In this document: positions 1 through 11,360 of the stretch, one piece after another
Numbering within the stretch: the stretch's first letter is position 1
Layout: the number at the start of each line of letters is the position of its first letter
DNA from: Agrypnia vestita
Lineage: Eukaryota > Arthropoda > Insecta > Trichoptera > Phryganeidae
NCBI GenBank assembly: GCA_016648135.1
Contig: JADDOH010022990.1
Span: forward strand, 1-64,000
Direction: 5' to 3'
DNA length: 64,000 nt
Made by a program: the position numbers and the translations under genes
The notes under the pieces: model-generated
Databases searched by the model: none
The model's input: only the letters and a program-made list of their open reading frames with translations
Told to the model about the DNA's origin: nothing

Positions 1-357
1 AATAAAATAAAATAAAATAAAACAATTAAAAGTATTTAAAAAGATTACAGTAACAGTAAGACAGTAAGTGAAAAAAATGATCTGAATAGGATATTAATAA
101 AATAAAATAAAACAATTAAAAGTATTTAAAAAGATGACAGTAACAGTAAGACAGTAAGTGAAAAAAATGATCTGAATAGGATATTAATAAAATAAAATAA
201 AATAAAACAATTAAAAGTATTTAAAAAGATGACAGTAACAGTAAGACAGTAATTGAAAAAAAATGATCTGAATAGGATATTAATAAAATAAAATAAAATA
301 AAACAAAAGTATTTAAAAGGATGACAGTAACAGTAAGACAGTAAGTGACAGTAAATG
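1..357. repeat. Minisatellite, four units of about 90-96 bp
   Basis: Four tandem units each contain an (AAATA)n run, then CAATTAAAAGTATTTAAA, GATGACAGTAACAGTAAG and GATCTGAATAGGATATT. Anchors at 23, 113, 208 and 304 give periods of 90, 95 and 96. The length differences come from the AAATA run. It starts at the window edge, so it may be longer. It lies just beyond the 3' end of the minus-strand retrotransposon that follows. Confidence 0.9.
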
Positions 358-389
358 TTCTTGTAGGAATAGTATATTTTAAATTTAGT

Positions 390-2106
390 TTATATGATGG
401 CTTTTAATAGGTTTTGGGCATGCTTCCTTCCCTTTTCATGCAGCCAGAGTTTCACTTTAGAAGAAAAATACGCCAGACTATGGCTACATATTTTAAGTTT
501 AGTGTTAAGAGTATTTAATGTTTTTGGTGCTTGGAAGAGGTGAAATCTTTGTGAAAAAGTTTTTTTGAATTTTGGTACAAGATAGTTGCAGTTCACCTGT
601 GCCCTTGTTGAATGTGAGTGAGTTATTTGTTGGTGATCTTGTTTATGTCGGAAAAAAATATTTTAAAGTGTTGAGTAAATATGTTTGATTGATGTCCAGA
701 ACGTGACATTCTCTGAAAAGTTCTTCTGAAGGAAAACGAAATGGCTTTTTATGAAGAACTCTCAATACCATTTTCTGGGCTTTGCTTAATGAATCTAATA
801 TAGTACAAGCTGCACCACCCCAACTGACAGTTGCATAATTAATGAGTGAGTGACACAGTGCATAGTATACTATTCTTCTTGTCGATGCGTCGAGTACATC
901 TCTAATTTCTTTGAAAAAATAAACAAGCTTTCTTATTCGGATTGTAAGATTCAAAATATGTTTTCTCCAGTTTAGATGCTTGTCTATGTACACACCTAGA
1001 TATCGTATATCTTCCGTTGTCTGCAGATTAGTACAATCACAGGGTTTATCTTTTGATTGACATGTGTGAATCAGTAGATTTTTGGGCTGCTTTATTACTG
1101 TTCTTTTACTGATGGAGAAACACATGTATTTTGTCTTTGAAGCATTTACTGTTAGTAGATTTTTGTCAAGCCATGATGTTATTCGATTCAATCCACTTTG
1201 TGCCTTTTTTAAAACATCTTCCCAGGAATCATCTTGAAAAAGAAGCACTGTGTCATCTGCGAAAGAAATTATTTTACCGTTTTCTAAATTGGAGTTACAC
1301 ATTTCATTGACATCTATGAGGAAGAGCGTGGGTCCCAAAACACTTCCTTGCGGTACTCCGTATGATGTTTTGTGGAGGTTGCTGCAGTGATCGCCCGATT
1401 TAACCACCTGAACCCTGTTATTTAGATAATCTTCAAACCACGCCAAAGCCGTCCCCCGTATTCCCAAAGCTGATAACTTGTGCAGCAGCAGTGGATGAGA
1501 CACCGTATCGAAAGCTTTGGCTAGGTCCAAAAATATACCAATACAACGTTTGTCTTTATCTAATTGTGTAACTAAGAATTCCGTTAGTTGACATATTGCA
1601 TCTTCTGTTGAGAGTTTTGATTGGAACCCGTATTGATTGTTGGAGATTATTTTGTGAATATCCAGGTATTTTAAAAGACGTACTTTAACTATCTTCTCTA
1701 AGATTTTAGAAAAAACACTTAGGGGCGATATAGGTCTATAGTGGCTCGGATTACGGGGATCACCACCCTTGAATATTGGACAGATTCTAGCCAGTTTTAG
1801 TGCATTTGGAAAGATACCCGTTGAGAGACTTTGATTGAATATATAACAACGAGGCTTACTTAATTGGTCTTTATTATACTTCACTACTTTTGCTGTTACC
1901 TCATCGTTTCCAGGGGCACTGCTAGACTTTAGGTTACTAATAATTGCAGCAATTTCATGAATGGAGGTTGGAGCAAAGAAAAATGAATATGGATTTGCTG
2001 AATTTAAATTTGTTTTAAGGTTTTCTTCAGTAGTTTTTAGACGAGACAAAATATTTTGTGCTAAATTTTTACCAAGCGAAGCGAAATACAATACGCTTCT
2101 TTTCAC
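390..2106 (-). pseudogene. Non-LTR retrotransposon reverse transcriptase, 5'-truncated and frameshifted
   Basis: A 487-residue open frame (643-2106) holds a nearly complete RT domain. SAPGNDEV is near residue 63, RPISPLSVFSKILEKIV near 124 and NQYGFQ near 157. Motif A IFLDLAKAFD (Asp194) is at 191-200, motif B YGVPQGSVLGP at 249-259, motif C FADD at 282-285, and RYLGVYIDKHLNW near 368. The frame is lost in an A-run near 650, and the C-terminal part (THSHSTRAQVN, then NYLVPKFKK) continues in another frame to a stop at 390. No endonuclease domain is present and the upstream frame does not continue, so the copy is 5'-truncated. The open frame does not begin with ATG. The motifs fit the Jockey/CR1/L2 superclade; the exact clade is uncertain. 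Confidence 0.92.
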
Positions 2107-2109
2107 AAA

Positions 2110-3600
2110 AATAAATCAAACATTTTATGATATCATTATGATATGACAGATGACAGATGATATTTGTCGTATTCGTATTTACATTTACCACAGAAAAGAC
2201 ATAAAATTTACACCGAAAGTTTTTGGTGGAATTTGTAAAAAATAACATTTCTGCAAGACGTGCGCCTGGCATAGGACCTTTCGAAGAAGGACGCTACTAC
2301 ACACAACTCACAGCATTAAAAATACACGGTTTTTTTCTCGACTTGACTATATCTGTGGAACAAATTGGTTGGCAAAATAAATGAAGAATTGACATGAAGT
2401 TAAGCGCAGAAAAGTCGGAAATAAAACTTCTAGCCGTAGGAGGAGTTACGGATAGAATTTTAAATCGAAAAAAACGGATACGTCACGTTAAATGGAAACG
2501 TCAGAAATAAAACTTCTAGCCGTAGGACGAATTACGGCTAGAATTTTAAATCAACTTTTTCATAAGATAAGGATTATTTCATTAATATTTGTTTCTCAGA
2601 ATCTTTACTAACGCACAGCTTTTTTGCTTGTATGCGCTGCACGCCACTGTCGAGACACTATCGAAAAAATTGTGACAATTGGACTTTTGCGGCACGCAAA
2701 AATTCCGCGGATTTTTTGATCAAGATTTGTATGTCTATACTGATATTATGGAAGATGCTTAAAAACTATTTTCGTTCGTCTTTACCTATGCTTGTAGGTA
2801 TATCCGATTCTCTCATTAAATGTATGTCACTGTAAAATAGTGTTACGACGTCACTTTTTACGTTCGTGGGTTCCAAGTCGCAGAAAAGGTATCCAGCAAT
2901 ACCTGCTTGGGAGCCTGCATTCGTAAAAATGTTCTAGTCGGGGAGCCATTTTATTTATTGCCGCCATCTTGTGGCGCGGTCGTTCCGAATTCGAAATGAG
3001 TAACAAATTGGCGGGAAGCTGTTGCTTCGGCCCCGGCCGCGGACACGTCCCTCGAGATAAATGGCGTAGATTCCAAAATGGAGTTTTAAAAACATGAAAA
3101 ATAAATTATTGCAGGGTACTCTCGGCGAGATTGCTTCTGGATGCGGTGTACTGGACGACCGTGGCTGACCACAGGAAATTTAATCATCGTAAACCTTGTC
3201 TGAGGACGACATTGCCACCGAGTTGGAAGCGACAGCGCTTACTGGTCTTCGCCTGGTACTGCTTGTCAGAACTCAAGTTACATTTGAACAAAATGTTTTA
3301 TATTTTCACAATCGCAATATTTCTATTACAAATCGAGAAAATCCTGAGTAGTAAAGCCAATATACTTATATATACCAGTTCAATTTTACGAATAACGCAT
3401 TATTTGATATATATCCCATTTTGGTGTCTACTGGTCAATCACCAGCACCTCACCACAACTACATCCACGTTCCCGTTCAAAAATTAACTTGTTTACTAAA
3501 ATAAGTAATGGATAATTAGTCTGACGAAGATGAGGTCCTATTAAAACGGCTTTTAGTATTGGCATTTACGTCACGACCCTTCCTCCTTCCTTTTCCTACC
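2110..3600. other. No gene recognised; one short direct duplication
   Basis: This stretch has short frames in several directions but none with a recognisable motif. Two copies of a 52-bp segment, starting at 2414 and 2500 and containing AAACTTCTAGCCGTAGGA, form a direct repeat with a period of 86. At 3517-3560 CUGACGA is followed by AAAAC without a convincing stem II, which could be a decayed hammerhead. Confidence 0.5.
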
Positions 3601-4059
3601 CATCATTCCATAGCTCGAGGAGTGAGACCTTTCTTATCATTATCTAAAATTACCACTAAATATTGACTACCTTCTAGAAGCATCCCCGTCATCATGAAGT
3701 GATTGTTCCATATCGCTGCAGGTCATCTTCGGTTTCCGAGCATCATCGGATCTGTGGTGAAAGCAGTGTAGCCAATTCGTTGATCCAGGAAGAAAAAGAT
3801 TGTGGCGGATAAGACGAGCTTCCTGCTCCTTCCATTCATACACAATGCCCAGCGCGAATCGCCGGGCCACACTAGGGAGTTTTGGGGAAAAAGGGAGGAA
3901 TAACCGGATAGGATGGGTGGAAGGGGATGAAACGAAAATGTGGACTGCAAATTGATATGAGAAGGAAAGAAACACGGTGATAGATGAATTTAACACCACG
4001 AATTTTTTTTCCTGTCTTTCTGGTTGAATTGCTCCTAAGGCACGACACAGATTCAATAA
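3601..4059. other. No gene recognised
   Basis: Minus-strand frames of 75 and 129 residues overlap here, but neither has a motif I recognise. It may be unique sequence or an old repeat. Confidence 0.4.
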
Positions 4060-4200
4060 GTATCTTCTTCTTCTAATATCGTGTCAGGTCCCCCCAATGT
4101 TGACTTGAGAGTCATCTCCCTATCTCTTTCTCTAACAGCTCTTCAACCATCTTTATTCTTGTCCAATCTCGTATATTACGGAGCCATATATACAAATATG
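4060..4200 (-). pseudogene. RT C-terminal fragment with GAA-rich tail
   Basis: The minus strand reads IWLRNIRDWTRIKMVEELL and, after a stop, a basic end followed by GAAGAAGAAG. This pattern (tryptophan-containing RNIR-W-T block just before the terminus) is typical of the last residues of RTE-like or related non-LTR ORF2 proteins. Only the final ~45 residues are present. Similar GAA-rich ends occur at 18068 and 12283. Confidence 0.55.
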
Positions 4201-4535
4201 TATTGCGACACAAATACTCCACTCGACGATCTTTCAACGCTTTCTCAACACAAAAACTAACGGCAATCTCCACTTGACAGGCGGTTTTCTGTAGGGCGAA
4301 GAGAGTAGGGCAAAGAAAGGGGTCGGGGAAATAGGCAATACAGTCCCGTCCGTAAAATGAACAATTGATCCATCGCTTGAACAATGTGCACCATACAAAC
4401 GACACGTATTGCTTGCCCAACGTAACTTGGCGTGCGGCGAATTTCGAACTAAAATCCGCCCCGCCCGCACCCGGCGGTAACCCCTCGCCCTGTAATTCAG
4501 TTCATTCTCGTCTTTGAGCGCGAGCTGTGTTTCAA

Positions 4536-4567
4536 TGTATATTGGTAATCTTGATTACCAATATACA
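4536..4567. repeat. Perfect 15-bp palindrome with 2-nt loop
   Basis: TGTATATTGGTAATC at 4536-4550 is followed by TT and then by its exact reverse complement at 4553-4567. No second copy was seen in the window, and the function is unknown. Confidence 0.9.
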
Positions 4568-4589
4568 GTGAATTATTATGTCCAAAACA

Positions 4590-5300
4590 TCCTAAACAGT
4601 CCGGGATGGTGCAAGAACAATTGTCAATGAAGTATTAAAGTTTTGCGAAGCTGAAAAAGCGAATAATGGACCGATATTACCGTCTGACAGTTTGACAGAT
4701 AGAACGGCCGCCATTACTGCATGGTTTCTTTAGTGCTGCCCGACCAAATTTCTGTATTTAATACGACACCGGTCACCGGACATTCTGTACATTGTATTGT
4801 GTAATAAATTTACAACCTAACAACTTCGTTATTTTTTTTTTATATATATTTATTAATTTTTTGATATTTATTACATTGTAGATATGCCAAACTGCACAGC
4901 AGTTTTACGGCATGGTTGCCTTCAATATTTGACAATAATTTTTATTTTATAATGAAGATAGTAGGACATTATCGAGTGTTGCATATTTTTTTACAAAATG
5001 ATACATGATATGTAATTATAGATTAATGTAAGATTAGGTACATAGCTTTAATATATATTCTTTTAGCTTGTACTTTTTTGACGCCAATGGAGTTTTTTTG
5101 TCTTGCATCATCTCAAAGAATTTTTTATCTAATTTATTAAAGATTCTTGGCACAATATAATCTCTTTTTCTTTCGCCATACACGTTGTTAGTGGTTGGTA
5201 TTCTCATTGTTCGTCCTGTCGATCTGGTTGCACAGTTATGGTTCTGTTACGCGATAGGAACGCCCTCCCTCGCACGCCTAGTTACAGTGGTACGTCTATA
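4590..5300 (+). repeat. LTR-like repeat, copy 1, interrupted by a LINE tail
   Basis: Sequence to about 4827 (TGTGTAATAAATTTACAACC) and from about 5237 (CGCCCTCCCTCGCACGCC) is contiguous in a second copy at 20055-20125. The polyadenylation-like AATAAA and the general layout suggest an LTR or its edge. That classification is an inference. Confidence 0.55.
4828..5241 (-). pseudogene. Non-LTR retrotransposon 3' fragment (RT C-terminus plus 3' UTR)
   Basis: The minus strand encodes HNCATRSTGRTMRIPTTNNV, then YGERKRDYIVPRIFNKL and a stop after about 75 residues. The IVPRIFNKL block is typical of the C-terminus of Jockey/CR1-like RT proteins. About 200 bp of AT-rich 3' UTR follow, ending in a poly(A) run (T-run at 4828 on the plus strand). 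The flanks CTTCGTTA and TTCTGTTACG look like an 8-bp target duplication. The uninterrupted paralog at 20090 confirms the insertion point. Confidence 0.75.
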
Positions 5301-5770
5301 AGTGGTTGTTTCGTTCGGCGACATTTTACCGCGTCTGTCACTCGCCCCTGGCGGCGACTCGCCAACCTCCGATCGCCGCCATTTAAAAGATGGACGTCCA
5401 TTTTGAAAGTCGGCGGCGACTTTGTGTGCACCTGTCGGCGAAGACCCGCAGCCCTGGCGTGCAGCGCCGGACCGCCGTAAAGCGCGCGGGGCTCATAAAG
5501 GATTCACCACACGGACAGGCAAATTCGTTTTGAGCCCTTCTAAAAATTCTGCACTCAAAAACGGACGTGGTGGGGTTTTTAAAGCGGCGCAATAGATTTC
5601 TGTGGGCACTTACAGCAGAGGGTGGGGGTGTACCGTACACCTTGTTATTGTGGAGGGGGCTGTGTGGGGAATGGTACGAATCTTAGAATATATACTCTAA
5701 GGTACGAATTGTATATTGTCACTCTTTTGTTCGTTCCCCGGTGGCCAGGCCCCAATCTTAGAGTCTGAAT
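5301..5770. other. GC-richer stretch, no gene recognised
   Basis: Locally GC-rich (CGGCGGCGAC and similar). It holds an 80-residue plus frame and an 85-residue minus frame without known motifs. It may be the rest of the LTR-like repeat, since the paralog at 20125 onward diverges. Confidence 0.35.
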
Positions 5771-5774
5771 ATCT

Positions 5775-6335
5775 TACTGTGACGAAGATGAAGAATGATA
5801 ATTGTGAATATTTTGAGTATGTCCAAATTTTTCAATGGATTGTTTGTCACAGGAACATCAATAATCAATTAATGTATATTACACATGTCTCACAGAGACG
5901 AAACTATATTTTTTCGACGGAGAGTAGGTATAGAAGTCTTTTTTTGGGTGGCCATAGGACTTACGACCTATCGTACGATTGGTTTAGGTGATCACCTATA
6001 TGAAATGGCTTAGGTGATCACTTTACACATATGTAACGTTCGCCATTTCCGCCCACGATATAATACCATGTCTATTAATTTTTTGGAAGTTTTATATATA
6101 TTAAATTTTTGCGCCACGTTTCACATGTGAGTTCTAACGACCCCCTTGCGGCTGGCATCAAAGCTTTTTCTTTCCCCTTGAATAACCACAGATGTAGCTA
6201 AACGAGACATCTATATTGATTTTGGAGTTTTTTTAGCTATATACTTTATTGTGTCTAATGGAATTCATCCGAATTTCTATCATTACACTAGTATACGTGT
6301 AATATTATTTTCAATTTATTAAACTCCTATTTTAA
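5775..6335 (+). repeat. Unclassified repeat U1, copy 1
   Basis: Matches 16330-16900 over about 500 bp. Shared landmarks are TTTTGAGT, AATCAATTARTGTATATT, CACAGAGACGAAACT, AAAGTAGGTATAGAAGTC-like blocks, GGTGATCACTTTACACA and AATTCATCCGAAT. No coding potential or terminal inverted repeat was seen. Further copies are at 39895 (minus), 7270 and 62290 (both minus, divergent). The superfamily is unknown. Confidence 0.8.
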
Positions 6336-7269
6336 TACATTAATTGATTAATGATAATTGTATTTTTGTATTGAAATCTGCAAGTATGAAGATGTGTCGC
6401 GTTTGACAACATTTTTTTTTTTTTTTTTTTTTTCAAATAATAAATATTAAACAGGATGTGTGTGATATTGATATGGGTTACAGAATTCTGTTATTGATGG
6501 AGGGAAAGTGTCCACGCTTTTATTTTGGAGAGTGAGGCAAAACTTTTTTGGCCGAAAATTTATTTTTTTACTTTTAAGTACAGTTATGCATAAGTATATT
6601 TAAATATAAAAAATACCGCATTTTATGGCTGCGTAACTTGAGAGACTGGTATAAGTGTAACTCGAATGAGTTGTTCCGTGCGGCGGTAAATAAGTCGAAA
6701 TCACCAGAATGATCGCCGATTGGAGGTGGCACCATAAGAAAAAAAAGAAGAAAAATATAAGTGGTTTTTAAAAAAATATTTTTTTAATGTACCTAATAGA
6801 ATTTTCTACATCTAAGTCTTAGTATTATCCAGCGTATAAAATCACTTTGGTAGGAAACTAGCGCCGTACTTTGGTGAGCTCATTACCTAATTTCCCATAT
6901 TAAACTTTGATCCATTAATCATGATGGATTAATTAGTGAGTTGATTCATGAATTGTCATCAAGAATGAAAAATTTCAGCTTTACTTCATGTAGTTATTGA
7001 AGTAGATGAAGTGTGTAATGTTTCGCTACCTACTACAAATGTAGCGCACACTTTGTAGTCTTCCAAGTGGTGAACGTGCGCCTGTTGTAGTCTTCATTTT
7101 GAAATGCAGTTTTTCCCTTCGCTAATTGATGCTGCATGCAGTGACATGCTTGAAATAAAAAACTTTAATTTTTTGAAGCATATTATATTATACTGAAATA
7201 TGCTATAATTCGGAAACATATAATAATTACATTAAAATGAATATCATTAGAAGCGGCGAAATCTATATA
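6336..7269. other. No gene recognised; poly(T) tract
   Basis: AT-rich, with a 23-base T run near 6412-6434 that could be the poly(A) of a reverse-strand retrocopy. No coherent coding frame was found. Confidence 0.4.
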
Positions 7270-7500
7270 CGTATCACGGGAAGGATCGTAGATGTCTCTA
7301 GCACAGTCCCTTCAAATATTTGAAAGAACACAGATAATAGAACATATATGAAAAAAAATGATTATGTGTGGATGTTGAGACGGTGGAGTTGGTGAACGTT
7401 GCATTATGTAAAGTGATCTCATAAGCCAGCTCGCACAGGTCATAAATCCTGTGGCTACCATATGAAGACTTCCATACACTTCTTCTTCCTTGCACTGTCA
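7270..7500 (-). repeat. U1-related repeat, divergent minus copy
   Basis: AACGTTGCATTATGTAAAGT, then a CATAAGCCAGC-like block and AAGACTTCCATACACTTC match the minus-strand U1 layout seen at 39990-40090 and 62520-62620. The sequence is strongly diverged, and its position next to an RT fragment may be coincidental. Confidence 0.5.
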
Positions 7501-7504
7501 CACC

Positions 7505-8010
7505 TCATTGCCTAGGTAGGCTGTTGGGGTCGGCTCTTCTCGTTCTCAGGCTTTATCTTCTTCACTTTTTCCTGGGTATCGATTTCATCCAGGACTTTTT
7601 TATGTAGTATTTTGGAGAATTGAGTAATCCAAGAGTTCTTTGGTCTTCCTCTGGATGACTGTCGTTGAAGCTCCGCAGACATTGCCCGCTTCACCGCGTG
7701 GTCTGGTGGTCTCCGTCTTATGTGCCCGTACCATCTCGACTGGCGCTCCTCAGCTTACTGTTTATGTCCCAGGCTACCACGAATGCGTGAACTTTTAATC
7801 CTGTCCTTAAGTGTTACTCCTACCATCTAAGTATTCGCATTTCTGCTGTTTCGAGATGCCTAGAGTAGGAGTTGTACATGGTCCAGCATTCGGAGCCATG
7901 CATTATCGCGGATCTAACAATATGGTATATCTTTCCTTTAAGTTTTATAGGCATTTTCGGGTCACACGAGATTCCTGTTACGGATCTAAATTTCATCCAT
8001 CCCACACCTA
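7505..8010 (-). pseudogene. RTE-like RT C-terminal region, decayed
   Basis: Two minus-strand pieces belong together: 7820-8005 (KLKGKIYHIVRSAIMHGSEC, then LETAEMRILRW) and 7512-7694 (SSRGRPKNSWITQFSKIL). In RTE-clade and related ORF2 proteins the LYGSECW, AEMRMLRW and RGRPKxxW blocks follow the RT catalytic core in this order. Frame breaks lie between them. Only the region beyond the active site survives. Confidence 0.75.
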
Positions 8011-8109
8011 TTCTATGATCAACGTCTCTGTGAAGATATGGAAGCTTTCACTTCATACATAGAAATAGTTTTGTGAGATTACTATAATTTCTCTTAGTTA
8101 TTTCCAGAG

Positions 8110-8665
8110 ATGTGACTTATCTACGATACAAGTATTTGAAATACACATACAAGATGCAAAATACGTATTTTCATCTTGTATCTGAAATACTTTTTTGAAT
8201 ACTCATCTTGTATCTTGTATTTAGATACATTATTTTGGTATCTTAGTATTTTGTAAATACTAAGATTGCTAAAATACTTTTTTCCAATGGTGTACCTACC
8301 TGCAATGAGACCTCATCGAAGAAAAATGAGCGACAAAATGTTTGAAGAACTGGTTTTACTTAAGTCTCAATTAAAACTTTAAAAATATAATATTTTATTT
8401 TGTCACATTTGCGCGATCAACGCGATTTATTCGTAAATAATTCACGTAAAAAAATAAACTTACATTCAATAAAATGTGTTTTCTTACAAAATGATTTTAT
8501 CTTTAAAAATGTATTTGGAAGATACGTATTTTGAATCTAGTATTTCAGATACCATTCCAGAAAGTTATTTGTATCTGGTATTTTAAATACTTGATTTTAA
8601 AGTATCTTGCATTTTGTATTCCAGATACTTTGTCGAGGGTATCTTGTACATCAAGAGTTAAACGT
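8110..8665. mobile_element. MITE-like element with reiterated GTATCTTG/AAATAC subterminal motifs
   Basis: Both ends carry repeated short words (ATACAAGTATTTGAAATAC, CAAGATGCAAAATAC, GTATCTTG) in opposite orientation, with GATGT near each edge. This arrangement resembles non-autonomous hAT-type elements with transposase-binding subterminal repeats. I could not define a clear target duplication, so the edges are approximate. Confidence 0.5.
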
Positions 8666-8689
8666 AACTTAGTTTATCCCTATTCACTC

Positions 8690-9360
8690 TCTCATATTTT
8701 TTATTTATTTATTTATCTTCACCTTGTTACATGACATAAGAGATAGAGCCGCTCATCTCACTAGGAAAGAACCTGTGCCGAGATGAGCAGCTGAAAAATG
8801 TAGTGAGAACAAAAAATAATAAAGATATACAACAAAATACTATATAACTATAAGATTAATTAATTAATTAATTGAGTATATAAATATAAAATGGTGTATA
8901 TAAATATAAAGTGGATAATGAGAACAGTATATATTGTATAATACAAAAGCAATAGTGAAAGTAAAGTAATATATATATAAAAAATCATATGCATGGAAAG
9001 CAACAAAATGTATATATAATAGCACAGTTAAAAAGTATATTTAGGTATATACCTACATAAGAGAATTAAATGAATGTTTGTGTATATTAAATAGTGATAA
9101 GAAATGAAGTCTAATGAGCAATAAATTATGACCTGATTTCGGCAGTTGGGTATTTGTGCAAATGCAGGTGACAATAATGTCTTCTCCAATAGTGCTGTGT
9201 AAAAAGTTAAGAGTAGGGTGTCCACACTGACTATGACAGAATGGACATAGCCTGTCTCTTTCACTGATTCCGGACAAACGTTCATCAGATACGTTACAAT
9301 TTATGAAAAATTTTATACCAGGAGACCATATTGCACGCAGGATGGTATGACACATTTTTT
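8690..9360 (-). repeat. Retroelement-like repeat with (TAAA)n end, unclassified
   Basis: A (TTTA)n run at 8698-8716 (poly TAAA on the minus strand) precedes about 300 bp of AT-rich sequence. A minus frame at 9053-9355 contains SERDRLCPFCHSQCGHPTLN, with Cys and His spacing loosely like the C-terminal zinc knuckle of some LINE proteins. The layout fits a 3'-end LINE fragment, but I do not recognise the protein. Confidence 0.35.
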
Positions 9361-9695
9361 ATTATAAAGCGAATAGCACACGTGTCATCATACACGCACC
9401 TGTTCAAGTCCGCCTCCCGCATACTGCGCGAAGCACCTCCATAATAAAGTTCCTCGCGCGGCCCGATGCTCCGTATTAAATTCCGCCAGACTGGCTCCGT
9501 GTCATGCGAGGAATAATAAACATACTGTACAAAAAATACGTCACCAAACTTAGCCAGTGCTTCCCAAATGTTAAATTCACGAAAATAAAAATAGCTTCTT
9601 GCAGTAATTGTGTTATTAAAGAGTTAAGGTTGTTATAACGGTCGTTAGACATATTTAACTGTAAATAGTTGCGGATATTTTATACGAACCGTATG
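9361..9695. other. No gene recognised
   Basis: A GC-richer block at 9395-9510 is followed by AT-rich sequence. No motif was recognised. The right side may be the 3' part of the PLE remnant. Confidence 0.35.
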
Positions 9696-9698
9696 TAT

Positions 9699-9750
9699 TT
9701 AAACCGGACGTTTCGATGAATGCTTATTCAACGTCATCAGGAGGATGAAC
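9699..9750 (-). ncRNA. Hammerhead ribozyme motif (PLE-associated)
   Basis: On the minus strand, CUGAUGA (9740-9734) is followed by one extra base and a stem II of 7 bp with one mismatch (GUUGAAU / AUUCAUC, loop AAGC). Then come GAAA (9714-9711) and ACGUC, which gives a two-pair palindromic stem III and a canonical GUC cleavage triplet. The predicted cut is between 9707 and 9706. Stem I is poor in this copy. It lies about 215 bp downstream of the PLE GIY-YIG stop, where PLE terminal repeats are known to carry hammerheads. Confidence 0.6.
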
Positions 9751-9964
9751 TTTACCCGCGGAGGTTGAGGTCGGACTGATTATTGCTTTCGCGGGCGTAA
9801 ATTATATGCACTTTGTTGTGTTCACTTCTTCTACAATAGAGGTCACCAGTGTGCGATATGTACTAGTTACGTCGGCGGACTTTACTGCGACGTCTCTCAA
9901 GGGTTGAATCAATGTCGTCAGAACAGGGCGCCAAATACTTGATCTCTATTGAATTGGGATGTAT

Positions 9965-10300
9965 TTATATTTCAATGCTCTCCTTCACTAATCTAAGTAT
10001 AAGGTACGGTTCTGTTGATAAGATTTTTGCCTTGTCAAATCTGATGAAGTGACAGAGATTCCCTTTGGATGCATGTTCGCAGATTGCCGATGTATTGGAG
10101 TTGTTGTTTTTATTTGCTTCAATATGTTCCTTCAATCGTGTAGCGATATTGCGTTTGGTTTGTCTTATGTAGAACGCTCCACAATCACATGGCACTCTGT
10201 GTACACCTGGAGACTCAAACGGTGTGTTATCTTTTACACTACCTAACATACGTGAGATTGAACTATGGGGGCTGACAACTATTTGTGTAATTGTGTTCAC
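9965..10300 (-). pseudogene. Penelope-like element, C-terminal GIY-YIG endonuclease domain
   Basis: A 111-residue minus frame reads GVHRVPCDCGAFYIRQTKRN, then ATRLKEHI, SAICEHASKG and LRLVKESIEI. This is the order of the GIY-YIG domain at the C-terminus of Penelope-like retroelement proteins: a Cys-rich CxCG lead, the YIxQT strand, RLKEH helix, xEH and the terminal RLxxESIEI block. In PLEs it nicks target DNA for retrotransposition. The family glycine after YI is arginine here. The RT domain that should precede it is absent; unrelated LINE sequence starts at about 10320. This is therefore a 5'-truncated, probably inactive copy. Confidence 0.9.
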
Positions 10301-10317
10301 TGAACATACACATAATG

Positions 10318-10720
10318 AATGTTAAAAAACTTCAAATAGTACATAACAGAGCGTTGCGCATAATACTGAAGTGTAATAGGAGAACCAAAGTAACAAAAAT
10401 GTTGAATGCCCTAGGACTAGAAACAGTAAATCAAAGAATAAAGTATAACGTATTGGGGCAAATATATTAAATTAAACACGGATTAGTAACCAAATACTTT
10501 GATGACAGGGTGAAGCTGAATAGGGATTTTAATTCTTACAATACAAAAGGAAGCGAAGAAAAAGAAAAACACCTAACAAAATTGTATGATGTACAAAGGT
10601 CTAAAAATCTTCAGGAGAGCCCAGCTGACTGAACAACAAAGGCCATGTCAAGGAATGGATGGACCTCTATTTTAGTTGTCCCGCTTTTAGCCATTAAAGA
10701 AGAAAGAAGAAGAATATTGC
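10318..10720 (+). pseudogene. Non-LTR RT C-terminal fragment
   Basis: The plus strand reads VKKLQIVHNRALRIILKCNR, then TKVTKMLNALGLETVNQRIK and, after a stop, IKHGLVTKYFDD and SCPAFSH before a GAAGAAAGAAGAAGAA end. The LQxxHNRALRIIL block is a hallmark of the segment after the RT thumb in Jockey/CR1-like ORF2. Stops and shifts are present. The fragment abuts the PLE remnant. Confidence 0.75.
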
Positions 10721-11360
10721 GATGGATTTTTTGATTGTGTGAAAATCTGAAATATAAATGAGTCTCTCGAAAGTTTTAGGAGCAAGGTGCGGAATCTGAA
10801 ATATTTCTAGAGTCTGTTATAACCTGTTGTGGTATTTCGGCAAAGAATTTTATTTAGTTTTTTTTATCAACTCACCACGTTTGTAGTTCAGGCATTTCAA
10901 TTATGCTGAATCTTTCGAGCGAATAGTTCGGTGAAGTTGCTCTTTGATCGTTTATAATAACAAATGTGGAACTGTCTGCCGACTCACAATCGACTTGGAA
11001 CTGCGAGTGATGGAAAGGTCAATGCTGAATAATGAACGATGTCGTTCGAGTCACCCGGGTCGTAGATGCGGCTCATCGATCGAAGTCCAAGTTGTTTTTC
11101 TCATTTGGCAGAACGTGATCTCTGGATATTTCTTTGTAAAAATATTTGTGAATTCTTTCTAATGGATACCTTGTGTAATCTATGGTTTTATTTAACAGTA
11201 TTTTGAAGACGTTTTTTCTATGATCTATAATCAACATTATTGAATGATTTACATGTTTGTGAGTGCTTTTTCGAAATTTGTTGCATTTTATTTATATTTG
11301 TGCATAATATCAATGATCAAGGCAGAGTGGACATTGTTCTTTTATGTATTAAGTGTATTT
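10721..11360. other. No gene recognised
   Basis: Contains a 72-residue plus frame (10944-11162) with no known motif. No repeat partner was found in the window. Confidence 0.4.

Noticed and set aside
1961..2146. Plus-strand 61-residue frame
   Set aside because: Antisense shadow of the RT remnant at 390-2106.
3517..3560. Hammerhead-like CUGACGA followed by AAAAC
   Set aside because: No second strand for stem II and no GAAA; kept only as a possible relic in the gap entry.
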